A stretch of DNA of 64,000 bases, taken from contig OX387200.1 in NCBI GenBank assembly GCA_947561715.1, positions 684,501 to 748,500 of the forward strand, in the 5' to 3' direction. The stretch is from Ascidia mentula. Lineage: Eukaryota > Chordata > Ascidiacea > Phlebobranchia > Ascidiidae. The notes below the pieces were generated by a model. The model did no database searches. It was not told the DNA's origin and saw only the letters and a program-made list of their open reading frames with translations. The translations under genes were made by a program, and so were the position numbers. Positions 32,986 to 46,553 of this stretch are shown here, piece after piece (the first letter of the stretch is position 1; the number at the start of each line of letters is the position of its first letter).

Positions 32986-35799
32986 TTATTTTACCACATC
33001 GCTAAATGGAATTTCATAAGTTGGCTCGATGGTAACGTCTTGCGCATTTACATAAACTGGTGCACTCAAAGAATTTGGAACACTTGCAAAAAGGTAAAGG
33101 TCTTGATCACAACTTTTAGTTGTACTGGTAATGTTGGTGTTGTCGCCAGCTGTTTCCACGCTTGTTTTCCTTTCTGTAAAACACCAAAAAAATTCAAAAT
33201 CCAACCCCCAACGAATATAACAGCAATATCTTTTACGTCTTAGATTTCTTCTTTTACACAAAACAACAACAAGCAACACAAAGCCAATAAGAACGAATCC
33301 AGCAGTTGAAGGTCCAATTATCACTGGAAGATTTATTTCATGGCTTGGTGTTTTTTTGCTTACAATAACCGCCACATTCAAAACAACACTTCCAACTTTG
33401 TTTGAAATCATGAGTTCGTAAATTCCTTCAGACTTCTGCAACAACAGAACAGTTTTTTACGGTAATACTTGCACTCAAAGCTTTCATTAAATTGATAGTA
33501 TAACGCCTATAATTGGTTTAGGTTCCTTTCTCAAAAACTAAAATAACAACCCTAACATAGGATCAATTATTAAAAACCACTTACATAAATTTGCACAACA
33601 TAATTCGGATGATTAACGTCGTGCCAGACTAAAGTTTTGTTTCCGGCTCCTGAAAGAAGCACGTTGCCATGGTAAGGTGAATCGTAATTGTGATTTACAC
33701 CTATTTTCAAACCTGGTATAAGTAGTACAGGATTGTCTGGCTTGGGATTGGAAGATAAAGTAATCTCGCATGTTTGATTTTCTTGGCAAGTCACGTTTTT
33801 TCCTGCAAATGGTTTATCTAGAAGCATCATACAAAGCTGTAACGAGCTACCAGCACCAAAATTCGTGTTTCAAACCGTATTTTTTTTAGTTTTAATCAGA
33901 CAATATTTTAGTCATTTACAAATGCTACAACTAATGTTTTTGTTTCCATTTTGTTCTTGTTACTTAATAGATTATAGATGCTATTGAAAAGTGGCTTACT
34001 TACAGAAAACATTCAATGCTACCCCTTGTGACAACAATCCTTTGTATGTTCTGATTATCGTATACTTTGAAACGACCTTGCACCACACATTTCGTCCATT
34101 CATTTCTTTGGTAAGCCGAAGTGTATATGGTTTGTCGTAAACCTAAACAGTTTATTCACTATGTGTGAAGGGTTTAGAAACAAAATGTGAATGAGTTGCA
34201 CAGTTTATGTGGTTTGGTATCACAAGTTACCTTATTGCAAATTGGGGCTACGGTGCCAATACTTTGTTCAAGACAGACAGTTTATTATACATACAATATA
34301 CAGCACAAGAAAGCGACATAAATAGTGGCAAAAATATTTCTATTCAAATGTTTTTGTTTCATTCTACCTTACTTGTACAAAACGGTTTTTAAAAATTTAA
34401 AACAAGGCTTACATATCTTCCCGTGGATGGTAGCCCGGAAACCAACAAATAAGCATCACCAGGTGGATAAATGTTTCGGTCATAAACACAGTTAATAACC
34501 AAAGTACTTCCAACAATGCCTGAGAAATTGCCGTGGATCACCGCGCTTGGAGCTGAGGGTATACAAAATATAACTTAATCATGAACTACTAATATAATAA
34601 AATAGGTGTTCTTTTTAAATTTACCTTCCCAACATTCCAACCCATTAACTCCAAACCATGTTGCATCATTTTGACAAGTTGTATCCCTGATACCAGGAGT
34701 CGAGTTGCTGTAAAACAACTCCTGTCCTGCTGGACACTTGAACTGACCTCGTGCTTTGTATGTGTAATCAATTGCAACAACGCTCCAGGACTTTTGAGAA
34801 ATTATTTTCGGACAATCTTTATGAAAATAGATTAAACAGGCATCGATGCCTTTCCTTCTTCCATGTAACGTGAAACAGTATCCAAAAATATGGTACCTTT
34901 TATAGTCAAGTTTGTGTATTGTGTTATTTTAGGTTCTGCTTTCCATACATCCAGGATTAATGCTTTTACACTTGCTTTGGAAATGTTATACAAAGTCACG
35001 ACCATACTCCGCATGTTTGTCCTTTCAACATCCGTCACTGAACAACTAAAAAGATAAGCAAGCTTTAACCTCTTACATCCAACAACCTTACGGGATACGC
35101 ATTGAACATCACCTAAAAAAGTATTGCAAAATAATACAAGAAAGCTTCATAATTGACAAAAAGGAACTTACTTATGTGAAACATGTGGGATCCTGGTAAG
35201 TTTTTTCAAACATTTCTTTAAATTTGGCGTAGAAGTTGCAACTGCCTAAATATAATAATTTTTTGCAATCAATAATGCTACTAACTTGGAGCTAACACAT
35301 CGTTATATTATAGAATCTCCATTTCGAATTTCTAGTTGGGTAGAACGAAATAAAAATTTACTTACATTTAAATTATCTATACTGTTTATGTACAGGACTA
35401 CCGACAAGTTCTTTGGAATAAGTGCTGTGATTGTAGCATGACCTCCAGATACTTGATAAGGTTGAGGTGAAAGCTTACTGGTAAAAAGCTGACCTACCAC
35501 AAAATGAGTTGCGATATTATGACCTGTATATCTTTTGTCTTGTTTCACAAACTAAACACAACTTATTGGCGATATGGATACAATAACATGAATTATGTGA
35601 GCTGCAGACAGATGGCCACTGTTTTGTCGTGTTTAGTCCCGTGCAAATTGTTTTGACTGTTTTGACGATCTTGCCGCCGAAAGTCCAAAGTCCAAATACA
35701 GAAACATATTAAATATTTCATACGAAACTTAAACGATTTTTACTTACCAGCAGCAAAGTATCGATGAATAGCAATCATCAGAACTAAGAGCAATTTCAT
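32986..35799 (-). CDS. CCP/Ig transmembrane receptor 3
   Basis: Eleven exons: 35748-35799, 35366-35493, 35172-35245, 34897-35045, 34625-34816, 34413-34552, 34004-34142, 33713-33817, 33585-33649, 33237-33435, 32986-33173; 1431 nt, 476 aa. Signal peptide 1-17 (MKLLLVLMIAIHRYF); N-terminal domain to about 134 with LSPQPYQVSGG; CCP/sushi 135-198 (FKCPAGQELFYSNSTPG, CQNDATWFG, LECW); Ig-like 199-291 (VINCVYD, VWCKVVSKY); second Ig-like from 292 (TCEITLSSNP, GIYELMISN); membrane segment about 377-399; tail with VYVNA and TYEIPF. Intron 8 is only 63 nt, in frame and without a stop. The architecture recalls ascidian vCRL1/fester-type receptors; ligand unknown. Confidence 0.85.
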
Positions 35800-36467
35800 A
35801 TTTTTTGAACTATCTGTCGCTTGTCGAAACGTCACAATACGTTTATTTGCTACAATGCAAAACCTGATAAAAGAAGAGCTTTAAAAAATATCTCTACATC
35901 TGTCCCTGTCTTCGCCATATATCGCGTAAATATGAACTGAACATTGAGAATTGCTTTAAAAACGCCCGGACGATAGAATAAACATGTGGTAGTCTGGGTT
36001 TTATTCACAGTGTGCGCCACTGCGTCTGTGTCTGTGAGGCGTAAATACACTTCGCATAAATTAGACGTTACTCAATCCACGAACATTATCTCCCAACGTA
36101 TGTCCTGCATGAGCTTTTATTTCGGCATGAAACGGAGTTGAGGCGTATGTTGTATTTTCGTTGCTTAACTTACGTCACTTTAAAGGGTATTTAGAAAAAA
36201 ATCACCATTGTTGTCTAAACGGCGCGACAGTTTTTGAAGATCCATAGTTGAATAATGAAATACACATGATTTTATCAATATGGCATGTAAGATTATTTCG
36301 AACCTAACCATCATGACAAAGAAGCAAAAAACAATCCTTTTGTTGCAATGGCGATAAAATAATTTTGATCATATAAGAAATACAAGTGAGCCAATAAATC
36401 GCATAATGGTTTTGAAATAATTGGTGTAACTATGCTTCGAAACTAAGCATATTTATGAACCACTGTT
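35800..36467. other. Intergenic, receptor 3 to receptor 4
   Basis: Probable promoter of receptor 3 and 3' trailer of receptor 4. No exon or repeat recognised. Confidence 0.5.
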
Positions 36468-38902
36468 TCACTTTGATATCCCAGAAATTGGAATTTCATA
36501 TGTGCATTCATCAACACCGGTTTGTGTATTCATGTACACCGGTAGGGTTGCTGAGTGGGATGCGTTTATATGGTAATCTCCTTCTTCGGTGTTTTCTTCT
36601 GTTTCTTTTACTTTTTTGCTGCCTTTCTCTCCTGAAATCAAGACAATGTTTCATTAGACATCACAATCTATATCACCAGTGCTATTTGGTTAGAAAATGC
36701 TGGTATTACTCCTAACCAACATGCACGTTATGTACCAAAATGATACTCACTATTTCGTCTTTGTCGATACAACCAGACTACGAACAAGGTTAACGCAGCA
36801 ATTAAAAGTAAAACTGCAGCTGATGTCCCAATTAGTACTGACATATTTATCCCGGCACTTGAATGGATTGAAACTGTTGAGGTGTTGAACCCGTTTGAAA
36901 CGTATAAAGTGTATTTTCCAACTAGTTCGAACTAAAAAAATGTGTTTTTTCTTGAGTAACTAAATGCTAAACAATATTTTAAGCCAAATCAAGAAGAATT
37001 ACCAATGCACACTTTGTGTAAAATAAAACCCGCAACGTTTACACAAACAAAGGTAAAAACGCCAGAATTAAAATTACTTACATTCACTTGAACAGCATAA
37101 TTCAAGTTGTGTGATTCAGTCCAAACCAAAGTTTCGTTTTTGCCTCCTGAATCAGAAACAATTTATCATAAAATATGATATAATCGTTACATATATAACA
37201 TAATTATTATTTTACATGCCTGGTAATACTAAAGTAGAATTCAGGGGTGGCGGATTTGAAGATATGGTGATGTTACATGGTAGATTTGTTTGACATTTTC
37301 TGTCACTAACTAAATATGGTTGATCTAAAAATGCATTTTGATAAACAGTGATCAGCAACTGTGCAGATAGTTAAAAATAACTTACAATAAACATTTAATA
37401 TTTCTGATTGGGACAACCCTTTTGTTTTTCTTACTTCTGTGTATTTTGTTACAGCTTGACATTGAATTTTGTATCCATCCATTTCATGATTCAGTTGGAA
37501 TATGTAGGGTTGATTCTAAGTTTTTTTTTGAAATCAGGTAAGTGAATTTATAACATTCTCACGAAGAAAGTGTATTATGCACAGAATATGTTTGTTTTTT
37601 AAAATAAAAAGAGGTATTTGTTTATTTTATTTACAGTAGGCCACTCTGAAACAACTTTTCCATTGATAACAAGGTTGTATGTGTAGCAAATTGGATGAAC
37701 CGTTTCATCAACAAGACAATTGATCATAATTGAACTTCCATTATGTCCCGAAAATGTTCCCGCAAGGACAACATTTAAAACTGAAGCAAAAACATATCTT
37801 GCAACATAAAAACAAGATTTACTACAGATTTTACCTGTCCAGCATTCCAACCGTTCTGCTCCAAACCATGTTGCATCATTTTGACAAATTGTATCCCTGA
37901 TACCAGAAGTTGAGTTGCTGTAAAACAACTCTTGTCCATTTGGACACATAAAAGCTCCGCGTGCTCGATAAGTAAATTTGTTTGCCAATATCTTTGGACC
38001 TTTGGTTAAGCTGTCCTTTGGACAATCTGAATAAAGTTAAACAAACGAAGGTTAGAAGAAGAACCACTTTCACTTTGGAAACATACTTTTATAAATATTC
38101 AATCACCTTTAACGCTAAAATTTGCATAATATGGTTGAAGGTGTCCACTGTCCCATATCAAAGTTGAATAGTTTGTTGAAACATTATGAAATGTAAGCAG
38201 CATGTGGTATGTGTTTGTTCCATTCAATTCCGTTACAGAGCAACTGCATGGAACAATTGTGTAACTACAATTAAAAAGACTAAAGTTTTCGAGCAAAACG
38301 TGTTTTTTTTACTTTCTAAAAACGTTTGGTAGATGTTCTGTTTCATCATAGCAGTATCTAGTGTGTGGAGAAGTACCGACAATGGCCTAAAAAATTCATT
38401 TGTGTGTTATTTCAGACCAAAATCATGTAAAAAATGTGCATTCTTTTGAAAAACAAGTAAAATAAACCATGTAATACTATTTTATTTTTCCATTTTCCGT
38501 TGTACTTACATATACTGCTTTATATTCATTGAAATATACATATACAACGACAGATTTGGGTGCAAATGCTGAAAAAGTTATTTGACCCCCTCTGACTTGG
38601 TTGGGTTGAGGAGATAAAGTAACATTAAATAGATGGCCTATAAAAAATATATTGTCATTAAAACTGTGCTTGGCATTGTGATACTTCAAAATCGAGCTGA
38701 ATCTACTATAAGTTTGGCCTTAAAATAGAAATACAATTTTTCATCACAATCAAGCAAAGCAAAAACAAATTAAAAGGAACAGCAATGATGAATTTTAAAC
38801 ATTTATTTTAAACTTACTTTCAGCTTGAAGGTTGCTACAGGCAACAATGAAAACCACTACAAAGACAATTTTGATTAAAGGTGGAAACGTGTCCAAGGCC
38901 AT
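36468..38902 (-). CDS. CCP/Ig transmembrane receptor 4
   Basis: Eleven exons: 38818-38902, 38510-38637, 38313-38386, 38107-38243, 37835-38026, 37635-37780, 37386-37515, 37220-37324, 37082-37146, 36751-36931, 36468-36631; 1407 nt, 468 aa. Signal peptide 1-27; N-terminal domain to 141; CCP 142-205 (FMCPNGQELFYSN, CQNDATWFGAERLECW); Ig-like 206-297 (MINCLVDE, IQCQAVTKYTEV); second Ig-like from 298; TM exon with VLIGTSAAVLLLIAALTLFV; tail with DYHINA, VYMNT and TYEIPI. The donor after exon 8 is GC (ccag/gcatgt); a GT four bases on would break the frame. Like its neighbours it looks like a surface receptor with a phosphotyrosine tail. Confidence 0.85.
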
Positions 38903-39517
38903 GTTTATAACCTACAAGCTGAGTAATATACAAGGTAACATATTCACTTATGACTGACTGGTTATTAAACTGTTGCATTAAATCTCTCTTAACATTTTCA
39001 CAAATTAGCTCTAACTTGATTTTTAAACCAAACAAAATAACCATTGCTTTGGACACTAGTTAAAACTTGGGCAGTAAAATAACTTGTGACAAATGGTGTT
39101 GAACATAGACTGCATGCAAATGATATGCAAATTAGTATGCTGAGATTTTTAAACGTGACATGAGTCAAAAGAAAACCTTATCTTGTCTGTTTAAGATTCA
39201 AAAGCATCACACAATTTATCAATTACTTTTACAATGTATTTTTATGATCTATTTTGGCAAGAATTTGACCACTGTACAAAATAAATGGAGGAAAAAAATG
39301 TCGCACTAGATAAATCATACACAAAAATCAAATATTTAGTCTTGCACAGAAACACTTGTAATTGGCCACGCAGTAAAATACCATTAAGCCACATTGTGTC
39401 ATAAAGGAATCGGACGTTGAATTGTGACAAATAAAATTTTATCGAACTTTTATTTTTTAACACATAAGCAGTAAAATTTCTAATAATGTCACGAAAATTA
39501 TATATGAATGCATGTTT
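38903..39517. other. Intergenic, receptor 4 to receptor 5
   Basis: AT-rich, with no supportable exon. Likely receptor 4 promoter and receptor 5 trailer. Confidence 0.5.
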
Positions 39518-42155
39518 TTACTTTGTTGTCTCACTAATTGGTATTTCGTACGTAGATTCATCAACGTTAACTCCAGCGTTAGTATATACAGGGGTGTCAG
39601 AAAACTTAATTGGAGTCATGTAGCCAACATAAACTTCTTTTGAGGTTTCTTCATTTTCATCATTAATATTTACTTTTTTGGAGGTGTTCTTGGCTGAAAA
39701 TAATGTGGTGCAAAACTGTTTTCATTGAAATACAAAATCTGTGACGATAATCTTCGACAATTATTTACCTTGACGTTTCCGGCGGCACAACTGAGCTACT
39801 GCAAATGTTAGTAAACAAATCAATAGTATCCCTGTGACTGAAGATCCAATCAAAATAGACAAATTATAATTGGGAACTATGACAATTTTTGTGTTGGAAA
39901 CATTTCTTCCTTCCCCGTTTGAAACTTCAAGAAAATAATTTCCAGCTGCTTCCTTTAAAAAGCAAAATATAAACAATTTTAAAAACATACATTATAAAAA
40001 CAATTTCATATCTGCAAAATAGGTTAACAAATATGACAAAGAAATTGTGAGATACAAAACTGGACATGCATTATGCACTGACTATTATTATAATCAAAAA
40101 CTTACATTTATTTCAAGTGTATAATTTGGATGGGTAATTCCTGTCCAAAGTAATGTTTTCTCTTTCCCTCCTAAGCACATCAAAATAACGCAAAAATTTA
40201 AATTACACAAAATACCAACCTGGGAATGTCAATACAGGATTATTGGGTGGGGGATTTGAAGAAATAGATAAAGTACAGGGCAGATTTGCTTGACAAATCT
40301 GGTTGTCGATTAGGTATGGTTGATCTAAAAAGGTTTTAAATTTAAACGTGTGATTGCACAGCATGTTATTGTGTAAAGGTTGTATAAACTAATGTATCGC
40401 ATAATACACAGGCGAATAGTGTACAGCTTCATGATCATGATCAGCTTATTGCTTGCACAAAAATAATGCATAAATACATAAAATTTACATATCATAGGAA
40501 AAGTTTTTTTGTAATTATCATTTTTAAACTCACAAGAAACATTGATTATTTCTGATTGAGACCATCCTTTTTCTTTTCTTATTTCTGTGTATTTTGTAAC
40601 AGCCTGACATTGTATTTTACGTCCATTCATTTCACGATTAAGTTTGAGAACATACGGTTCATTCTAAACATTAAAAATTTCAAACGACACTTCACAAAAC
40701 AATTAATACATTAATTATTTTACACAACTTACAGCAGGCCATTCAGAAATGATTTGTTCATTTACTACAATATGGTATTTATAACTTGTTGGAAAAACCC
40801 CTTCATCAAAAAGACAATTAATAACAATTGAACTTCCTGCTCTTCCAGAAAAAGTGCCTTTGAGCACCACATTTGAAACTGAAATGCAATAATATTTTTT
40901 ATCACAACTTTTTTGCTTCCAAAATACAATGCTATTACCTGACCAGCATTCCAACCCATCTGCTCCAAACCATGTTGCATCATTTTGACAAATTGTATCA
41001 CTGATACCAGGAGTTGAGTTGCTGTAAAACAACTCCTGTCCATCTGGACAAGCAAAAACCCCATGTGCTTTGTAGGTAAATTTACTTGCAAATATTATTA
41101 GACCATTACTTGAAGTGTTTTGAGGGCAATCTAAAGCATAAACAGAAAGAATTGTCTTAGATTTTGCAAAAAGACATATTTATGTGAGAGCTGCACAGGG
41201 TGTACCCGCACTTTTTCGACCTGTAAGGTGCAATTGCTGACTGTGGCACTGTGTTACCTTTAAATTATAATGGTCGAAACAGTGCATGTACACCCTGTCT
41301 GCAGCTCTCAATTATTTTGTTTTTTTTGCACATGCACATTTATGTCTTTTCCAAACTTACACTGAATGCTGAAGTTCGTGTAAAGAAAAATTCTTGGCTG
41401 TATACCAAACATATTCCAAATCAACACAGAATAATTTGTTGAAATATTGAAAATTGTAACTTCAACTAATATCATGTTGGACTCATTGTCTGTAGTTAAA
41501 GAGCAGCTGTATGTGATAGAGAAATTATAATTAACTGAAAGAAAACTGAAAAAATACTACAAAAAAATTATGATAATGAATGTATTTTGTTCACACATAA
41601 GTGAAATTTTGCAGATGCATAATGGTCTGTTTTTGTACAAAGCAAAAAAAGTTGATCTGTATCATAAATTGCAAAACAATTTTTGAACTTACTTTCGCTG
41701 AACATTTGGTAACCGAACTGAAGCATTTACACATGCTCTACGAGATGGAATAATAATAACAAGCGTCTGAACAAAACAAAATTTACAACTTGCTAAACTG
41801 CAACAACCATAAAAAGCAAACCGGTGTGGCACTCTCTCCCAAGAGGTCATTCAAAAGTAATTCTGCATGAGAAGATTTCAAAACAGAAGCTGTCAGCGTA
41901 ACAGAACCTCCCACCACCTGATTTGGTTGTGGATGCAGAGTTGAGTTAAACACTTGACCTGCAAAAAACATTGACTTTAAGGAAATACTCACATTTTGAA
42001 ACATGACACAAAGTCAAATTGATTATTAATTGAAAGTTTGCAGTGTTTTAGACTCCAATATTTTCCCTATACAAAATACCACAATTTTTCACTTGAAAAC
42101 ACTTACCATTAACAACACAAAGTTGTGAAACCAAAGTCAACAAAGCAATCATCAT
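39518..42155 (-). CDS. CCP/Ig transmembrane receptor 5
   Basis: Eleven exons: 42107-42155, 41822-41958, 41693-41766, 41361-41506, 40938-41130 (last base 40939 by phase), 40733-40878, 40534-40663, 40220-40324, 40106-40170, 39769-39952, 39518-39693; 1404 nt, 467 aa. Signal peptide 1-16 (MMIALLTLVSQLCVVN); N-terminal domain to 135 (LHPQPNQVVGG); CCP 136-199 (FACPDGQELFYSN, CQNDATWFGADGLECW); Ig-like 200-291 (VINCLFDE, IQCQAVTKYTEI); second Ig-like with LPCTLSISSNPPP and NYFLEVSNG; TM LSILIGSSVTGILLICLLTF; tail with EVYVGYMTP, VYTNA and STYEIPI. Many N-glycosylation sites. A MITE-like repeat sits in intron 4. Confidence 0.85.
41185..41310. mobile_element. MITE-like inverted repeat in an intron of receptor 5
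   Basis: 126 bp whose two ends are near-perfect inverted repeats of about 39 bases. The left end starts tgagagctgcacagggtgta; the right end, read on the other strand, starts tgagagctgcagacagggtg. No coding capacity. A target-site duplication was not clear. Confidence 0.75.
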
Positions 42156-43071
42156 TTTTCCCCAAAATACTCCACCAAAATTTTAGATATATTTCACCTA
42201 ACCTACTCGTTTAATTGACTTCTGATGACTCAATAGTGAAAGTACATGCCTATAAACTTAAAACTATATATTTATTAAAATTAACATTGTTTGTTGCACA
42301 TACTTCATACAACATAAAATAACAACAAAAACACATACAGTGTAACTTTCTGAGCTGCAAGCATGTTTGAGACACAAGTTAAACCAGGTGTATGTAAATA
42401 ATATGCAAGAATTATGTTCCATAAATCAAAGGCATGACATGACAGACAGGAAGTAACAATCGGTCATGTCTATTCATCGAAAGTGTAATTTCAATTTCAA
42501 TCTACTTACAGAAATTCAGAGCAATTCGGTTACTTCAGGCAAATATTTCACCTTCAGCAAAAACTATACTGTGGCGAAAGCACTGAACACACAAACACAA
42601 GTCCATTCCTTTAACATTTGTGATGGCCAAAATTAATGCTTAGATACAGTTAAAGGAGCTCTGGTTCAATAGAGAACAGAATCCTCTTTCAGGCAAAAAA
42701 AACTTTGGTTTACCAAAGCAGAAATCTTTATGTCACAAAAAGGAATAAATGTTGAAATTTTTACAAAATAATTGCAAAACCAATATAGATCATCATTTTG
42801 TAAACATAATAAAAAAAGCACAGGGAAAACATACATGCATATAGAGAGAGAATTGTAAGTAAAATGTTTTCTTGAATAATTGAATGCTGTTGATTCGATT
42901 AAAATCCACATCCAAACGATTGTAATATTTCAAAACAGTTTCGCTGAGAAGTATTGTTTTTTGTTAACAAATAACCAAAATTTAAAGATGTTAATAGAGA
43001 GAATAGTTGTAATTCACAAAACAACAAAATGTTATCTTGAACAAACTAACAGTTAACATATTGGAAAGCTT
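42156..43071. other. Intergenic, receptor 5 to receptor 6
   Basis: About 900 AT-rich bases without supported features; the frame at 42666-42911 has no family resemblance. Confidence 0.5.
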
Positions 43072-45767
43072 TCACATTCTTGCTGAGCAAATTGGTATTT
43101 CATAAGTTGTTTCATCTAATTTTGCAAGTGTGTTAATATGCATATCCCCTCTGTCAGTTTGTGGTGTGTTTACATATTCAACTTCCCCTTCTTTTGCTTC
43201 TTTAATGTTTCCATCACCAATGCTTTGCTTCATTATTTCATTTCCATGGATGGCTTTCTCTTGTGTTGATTCTTTAGGTTTTCGTTTTTCTATCAAACAA
43301 GCATTATTTATGTAACCAATATATTAAACTAGATGAAAGTATCAAATTCTTTTCTTACAATCATAATCCCTTGTCTATGAGGGAAAGTGCTTACTTTTTA
43401 CAGTTTTCTGGTGAAGCATTGCACACAAAACAACCAGAAGTATCAGTAAAACCACTCCAGCAATGGATACTCCAATTGTAACAGGAACATTTTCTTCATT
43501 GGTTACAATTATTGTAATAGTGGTTTGGTTTCTTTCAAAACCATTCAAAACTGAAAGATTATAAATCCCCCTTGGTTCCTGTGATATAAGAAATGTTTTT
43601 GTATCAAATCCTTCAAGTTACCCTAAAGAAATTAATTGTTTTTTATGTGTTTTATTGCTGTTAAATTCTACATTGTACATACATTAATTTGAAGTGTGTA
43701 ATTTGGATGATGGGTTCCATTCCAATGCACTGTTTTGTTTATTCCTAAATGCAGTTAAAACAATTTTGGGAATATATACAAAAAGTCATAAATTATTTTG
43801 CATAACTAAAATGCCAACCTGATACATAGAGAACTGGGTTTAAGGGTGGTGGATTTGATGATATTTGAATTTCACAGGGTTTATCGGGTTGACAATTTGG
43901 ATCACTTGTTAGGTAAGGTGCGTCTGTACAGTTATCAAATAAATATGATTTTAAGTTAAATAAACTTATAAACACTGCTTACAGAAAACATTTAGAATTT
44001 CCTTTTGGGACCATCCTTTATTTGGTCTCACTTCTGTGTATTTTGTAACAGCTTGACACTGAATTTCAAATCCGTCCATTTTCCGGCTAAGTTTAAGTGC
44101 AAAAGAATGATTCTGAAAAATTTTTAATGAAATTGATTTTAGTGAAAATTAAAATCAAAATGTTAATTGATTTATTAATGGATGAACTTGTATTATGTAC
44201 CTGAAATTCGTATATTGAAACACAACATATTAATGACTTACATTAGAGGTTGTTTTCAATATCTTTCCATTTAATAACATTCTATACTGATTTGCAGTTG
44301 GATGCACTGTATGATCATAACGACAATTAATCAACAGAGTTGTTTCAACGTTTCCAGAAAAACTACCCAAAAGGACAACATTTGAAACTGAAATTTACAC
44401 AATACATTAAAAAATACTTCATTTTTCAATAAATTTACATCAAAATAATCACCTCCCCAACATTCCAACCCATCTGCTCCAAACCATGTTGCATCATTTT
44501 GACAAGTTGTATCCCTGATACCAGGAGTTGAGTTGCTGTAAAACAACTCTTGTCCTGCTGGACATGTAAATTTACCTGTGACATTGTATGCGAATCCTAA
44601 TGCATTAATACTTGGTCCAATGTCTGAATTGTATGCCGGACAATCTGTGTCAAATTTTTTTTGTAAAATACATCACAGGTGAACCCAGTCAAGTAGCATT
44701 ACCTCGGACAGAAAAATTTCTGTACATAGATAAACCTGATGAAGCCCAAAAAAGAGTTGTAAAATTTTTTGTGATGTTGTGAAAAGTTATTTTGACAAAT
44801 CTTATGTTGGTTTCATTGATATCCATATCCATGCAACTGTAATGTTTTCAAACAAATATTAATAAACACTTGTTTTCATACTAAAGGTACATGTAATTGT
44901 CATAGTCAGATATCTTTTAGAACAAACAGGCTTTAAACTGGTCAATGGTTTAACTTTCAAAACAATTAAACTTTTCTGGTGGTTAAATATTACCTTCGTG
45001 ATATGCCGGGTAAATATTTATGACTATCCAAACACTCCAATGATAACTGAGAACTTAGAAATATACCCTAAGAAAACAAAATTACAAGTTCTTCCATTGT
45101 AGGTTGGTACAATACCACTGTAATCAATTTATATTTATAAAGTCACATTAGCATTTACTTTACTGCATCATACAGATGTTACATTAAATTTGTTTCAAAG
45201 TTTTATTTTATTTTTTCCACTTAAACAGCTGTATTTGGAATATCGAAAGTAGCATCCAATGCTAAAAAATATCAATATATATAAGGCTTGACTAGCATGA
45301 TACCTGAATCAATAAGCAGGCAGATAGGGCCTACAAGCTATAGTGATTGACAACTCACCATATACTTACATGACTTTTTTTCAACTTATTCAGATATAGG
45401 ATTGATATTTCTGATTTAGGTAAGAAAGCTGTAGTTTCAGCATAACCTCCAGTTACTTGGTTGGGTTGGGGAGATAATGTTATGTTAAATGGGAACCCTA
45501 AAAATTAAATTGCTTACAATGACAAATACAGCTTATAATTTTGACAGTACGGCAATTTTGCTTCTTAAAATGTAGTTCATATTCTATAAATGTTGTTATA
45601 ATCTGCTTTAGCCAACATTTATAAATCACACAGTCAAATATCTAATTAAAATCTTAGATTCCCTGTAAGCATTTAAAGAGTAATCTTAAAAACTTACCTT
45701 CAGCTGCATACCATTTCACACAAAGCAAAGAAGCCAAAACTACGTTGCATTTAACTATCTTAAACAT
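43072..45767 (-). CDS. CCP/Ig transmembrane receptor 6
   Basis: Eleven exons: 45698-45767, 45370-45497, 44994-45067, 44703-44836, 44453-44644, 44242-44387, 43983-44112, 43819-43923, 43683-43744, 43395-43578, 43072-43289; 1443 nt, 480 aa. Signal peptide 1-23; N-terminal domain to 135 (LSPQPNQVTGG); CCP 136-199 (FTCPAGQELFYSNSTPG, CQNDATWFGADGLECW); Ig-like 200-291 (LINCRYDH, IQCQAVTKYTEV); second Ig-like; TM IAGVVLLILLVVLCAML; tail of 72 residues with EYVNTP and TTYEIPI. The middle Y-x-N motif found in receptors 7 and 8 (MYINT) reads MHINT here. It is a tandem duplicate of receptor 7: every exon has the same length. Confidence 0.87.
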
Positions 45768-46553
45768 TTCCTAACTAAAAGTAAAGCACCTCAATGCAAA
45801 GCACAATCCCTTCCTAGTCTAAACTACGACGCAACTTAATCTGTGCACACAGCACATGTGCCTTTTCTTGGGAAGTTAGTCTGGCAACGACATGTTACGT
45901 CAAATACAAAAATTAGCAACATAGGATATAATTGTTTCGAATCAAAAACTTAGGTCTAACATCATTGTAATAAACCTAGATAAAATTTGGAAAAAAAACA
46001 AATTAAGTAACTCTAGGAATTATTGGTACTAGTTATCCAGGGTATCTACCTGTAGGGGAATTTATTTAGGTATTCCCAACAATTCCCACAGAAATATTTT
46101 CGGGTTGCACTACGATAAATCATGTTTATAAGAGCAAGCGAACAAAGTGCATTAAATATTAACTTTGGGTCGCTCTTGGAAGATTTTGATGTGTCAAAGC
46201 TTCATAAAACCAAATTATACAAAACCTCTCAAATAATAAAGGAATTTTGTGCTTAGGGTAAAATGATTGTGAGTGTTTGGTTGTAGATTTATATCATTAT
46301 CCATGTTTTTTTGGTGGGTGCTCAAACATTTGTAAGATTGATTTGGAGGGTTCTACACGTGTAGTTATCGGGGCTTGTTTGCATGGATTTCGGACATCTT
46401 TCAACAGAATGTAATATATGCAAATAATTTGGTTTTAAATCACGGAAGATGTCTGATCCACTCATATCACGACCATAGGTTGGTGAAGGCCCAAAAAACT
46501 CGCCCATAAAGTCGTTAATATTAAACCTGTTCAGTATGTTCAACATACGGTCT
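45768..46553. other. Receptor 6 upstream region, duplicated upstream of receptor 7
   Basis: It matches 50567-51360 closely, so the duplication unit of receptors 6 and 7 includes the upstream DNA. No gene seen. The solo LTR 46554-47095 interrupts the match. Confidence 0.7.

Noticed and set aside
43695..43730. Receptors 6 and 7 as pseudogenes because exon 9 is 3 nt shorter
   Set aside because: The exon is 62 instead of 65 nt, a loss of one codon; phase and length of the whole coding sequence remain divisible by three.
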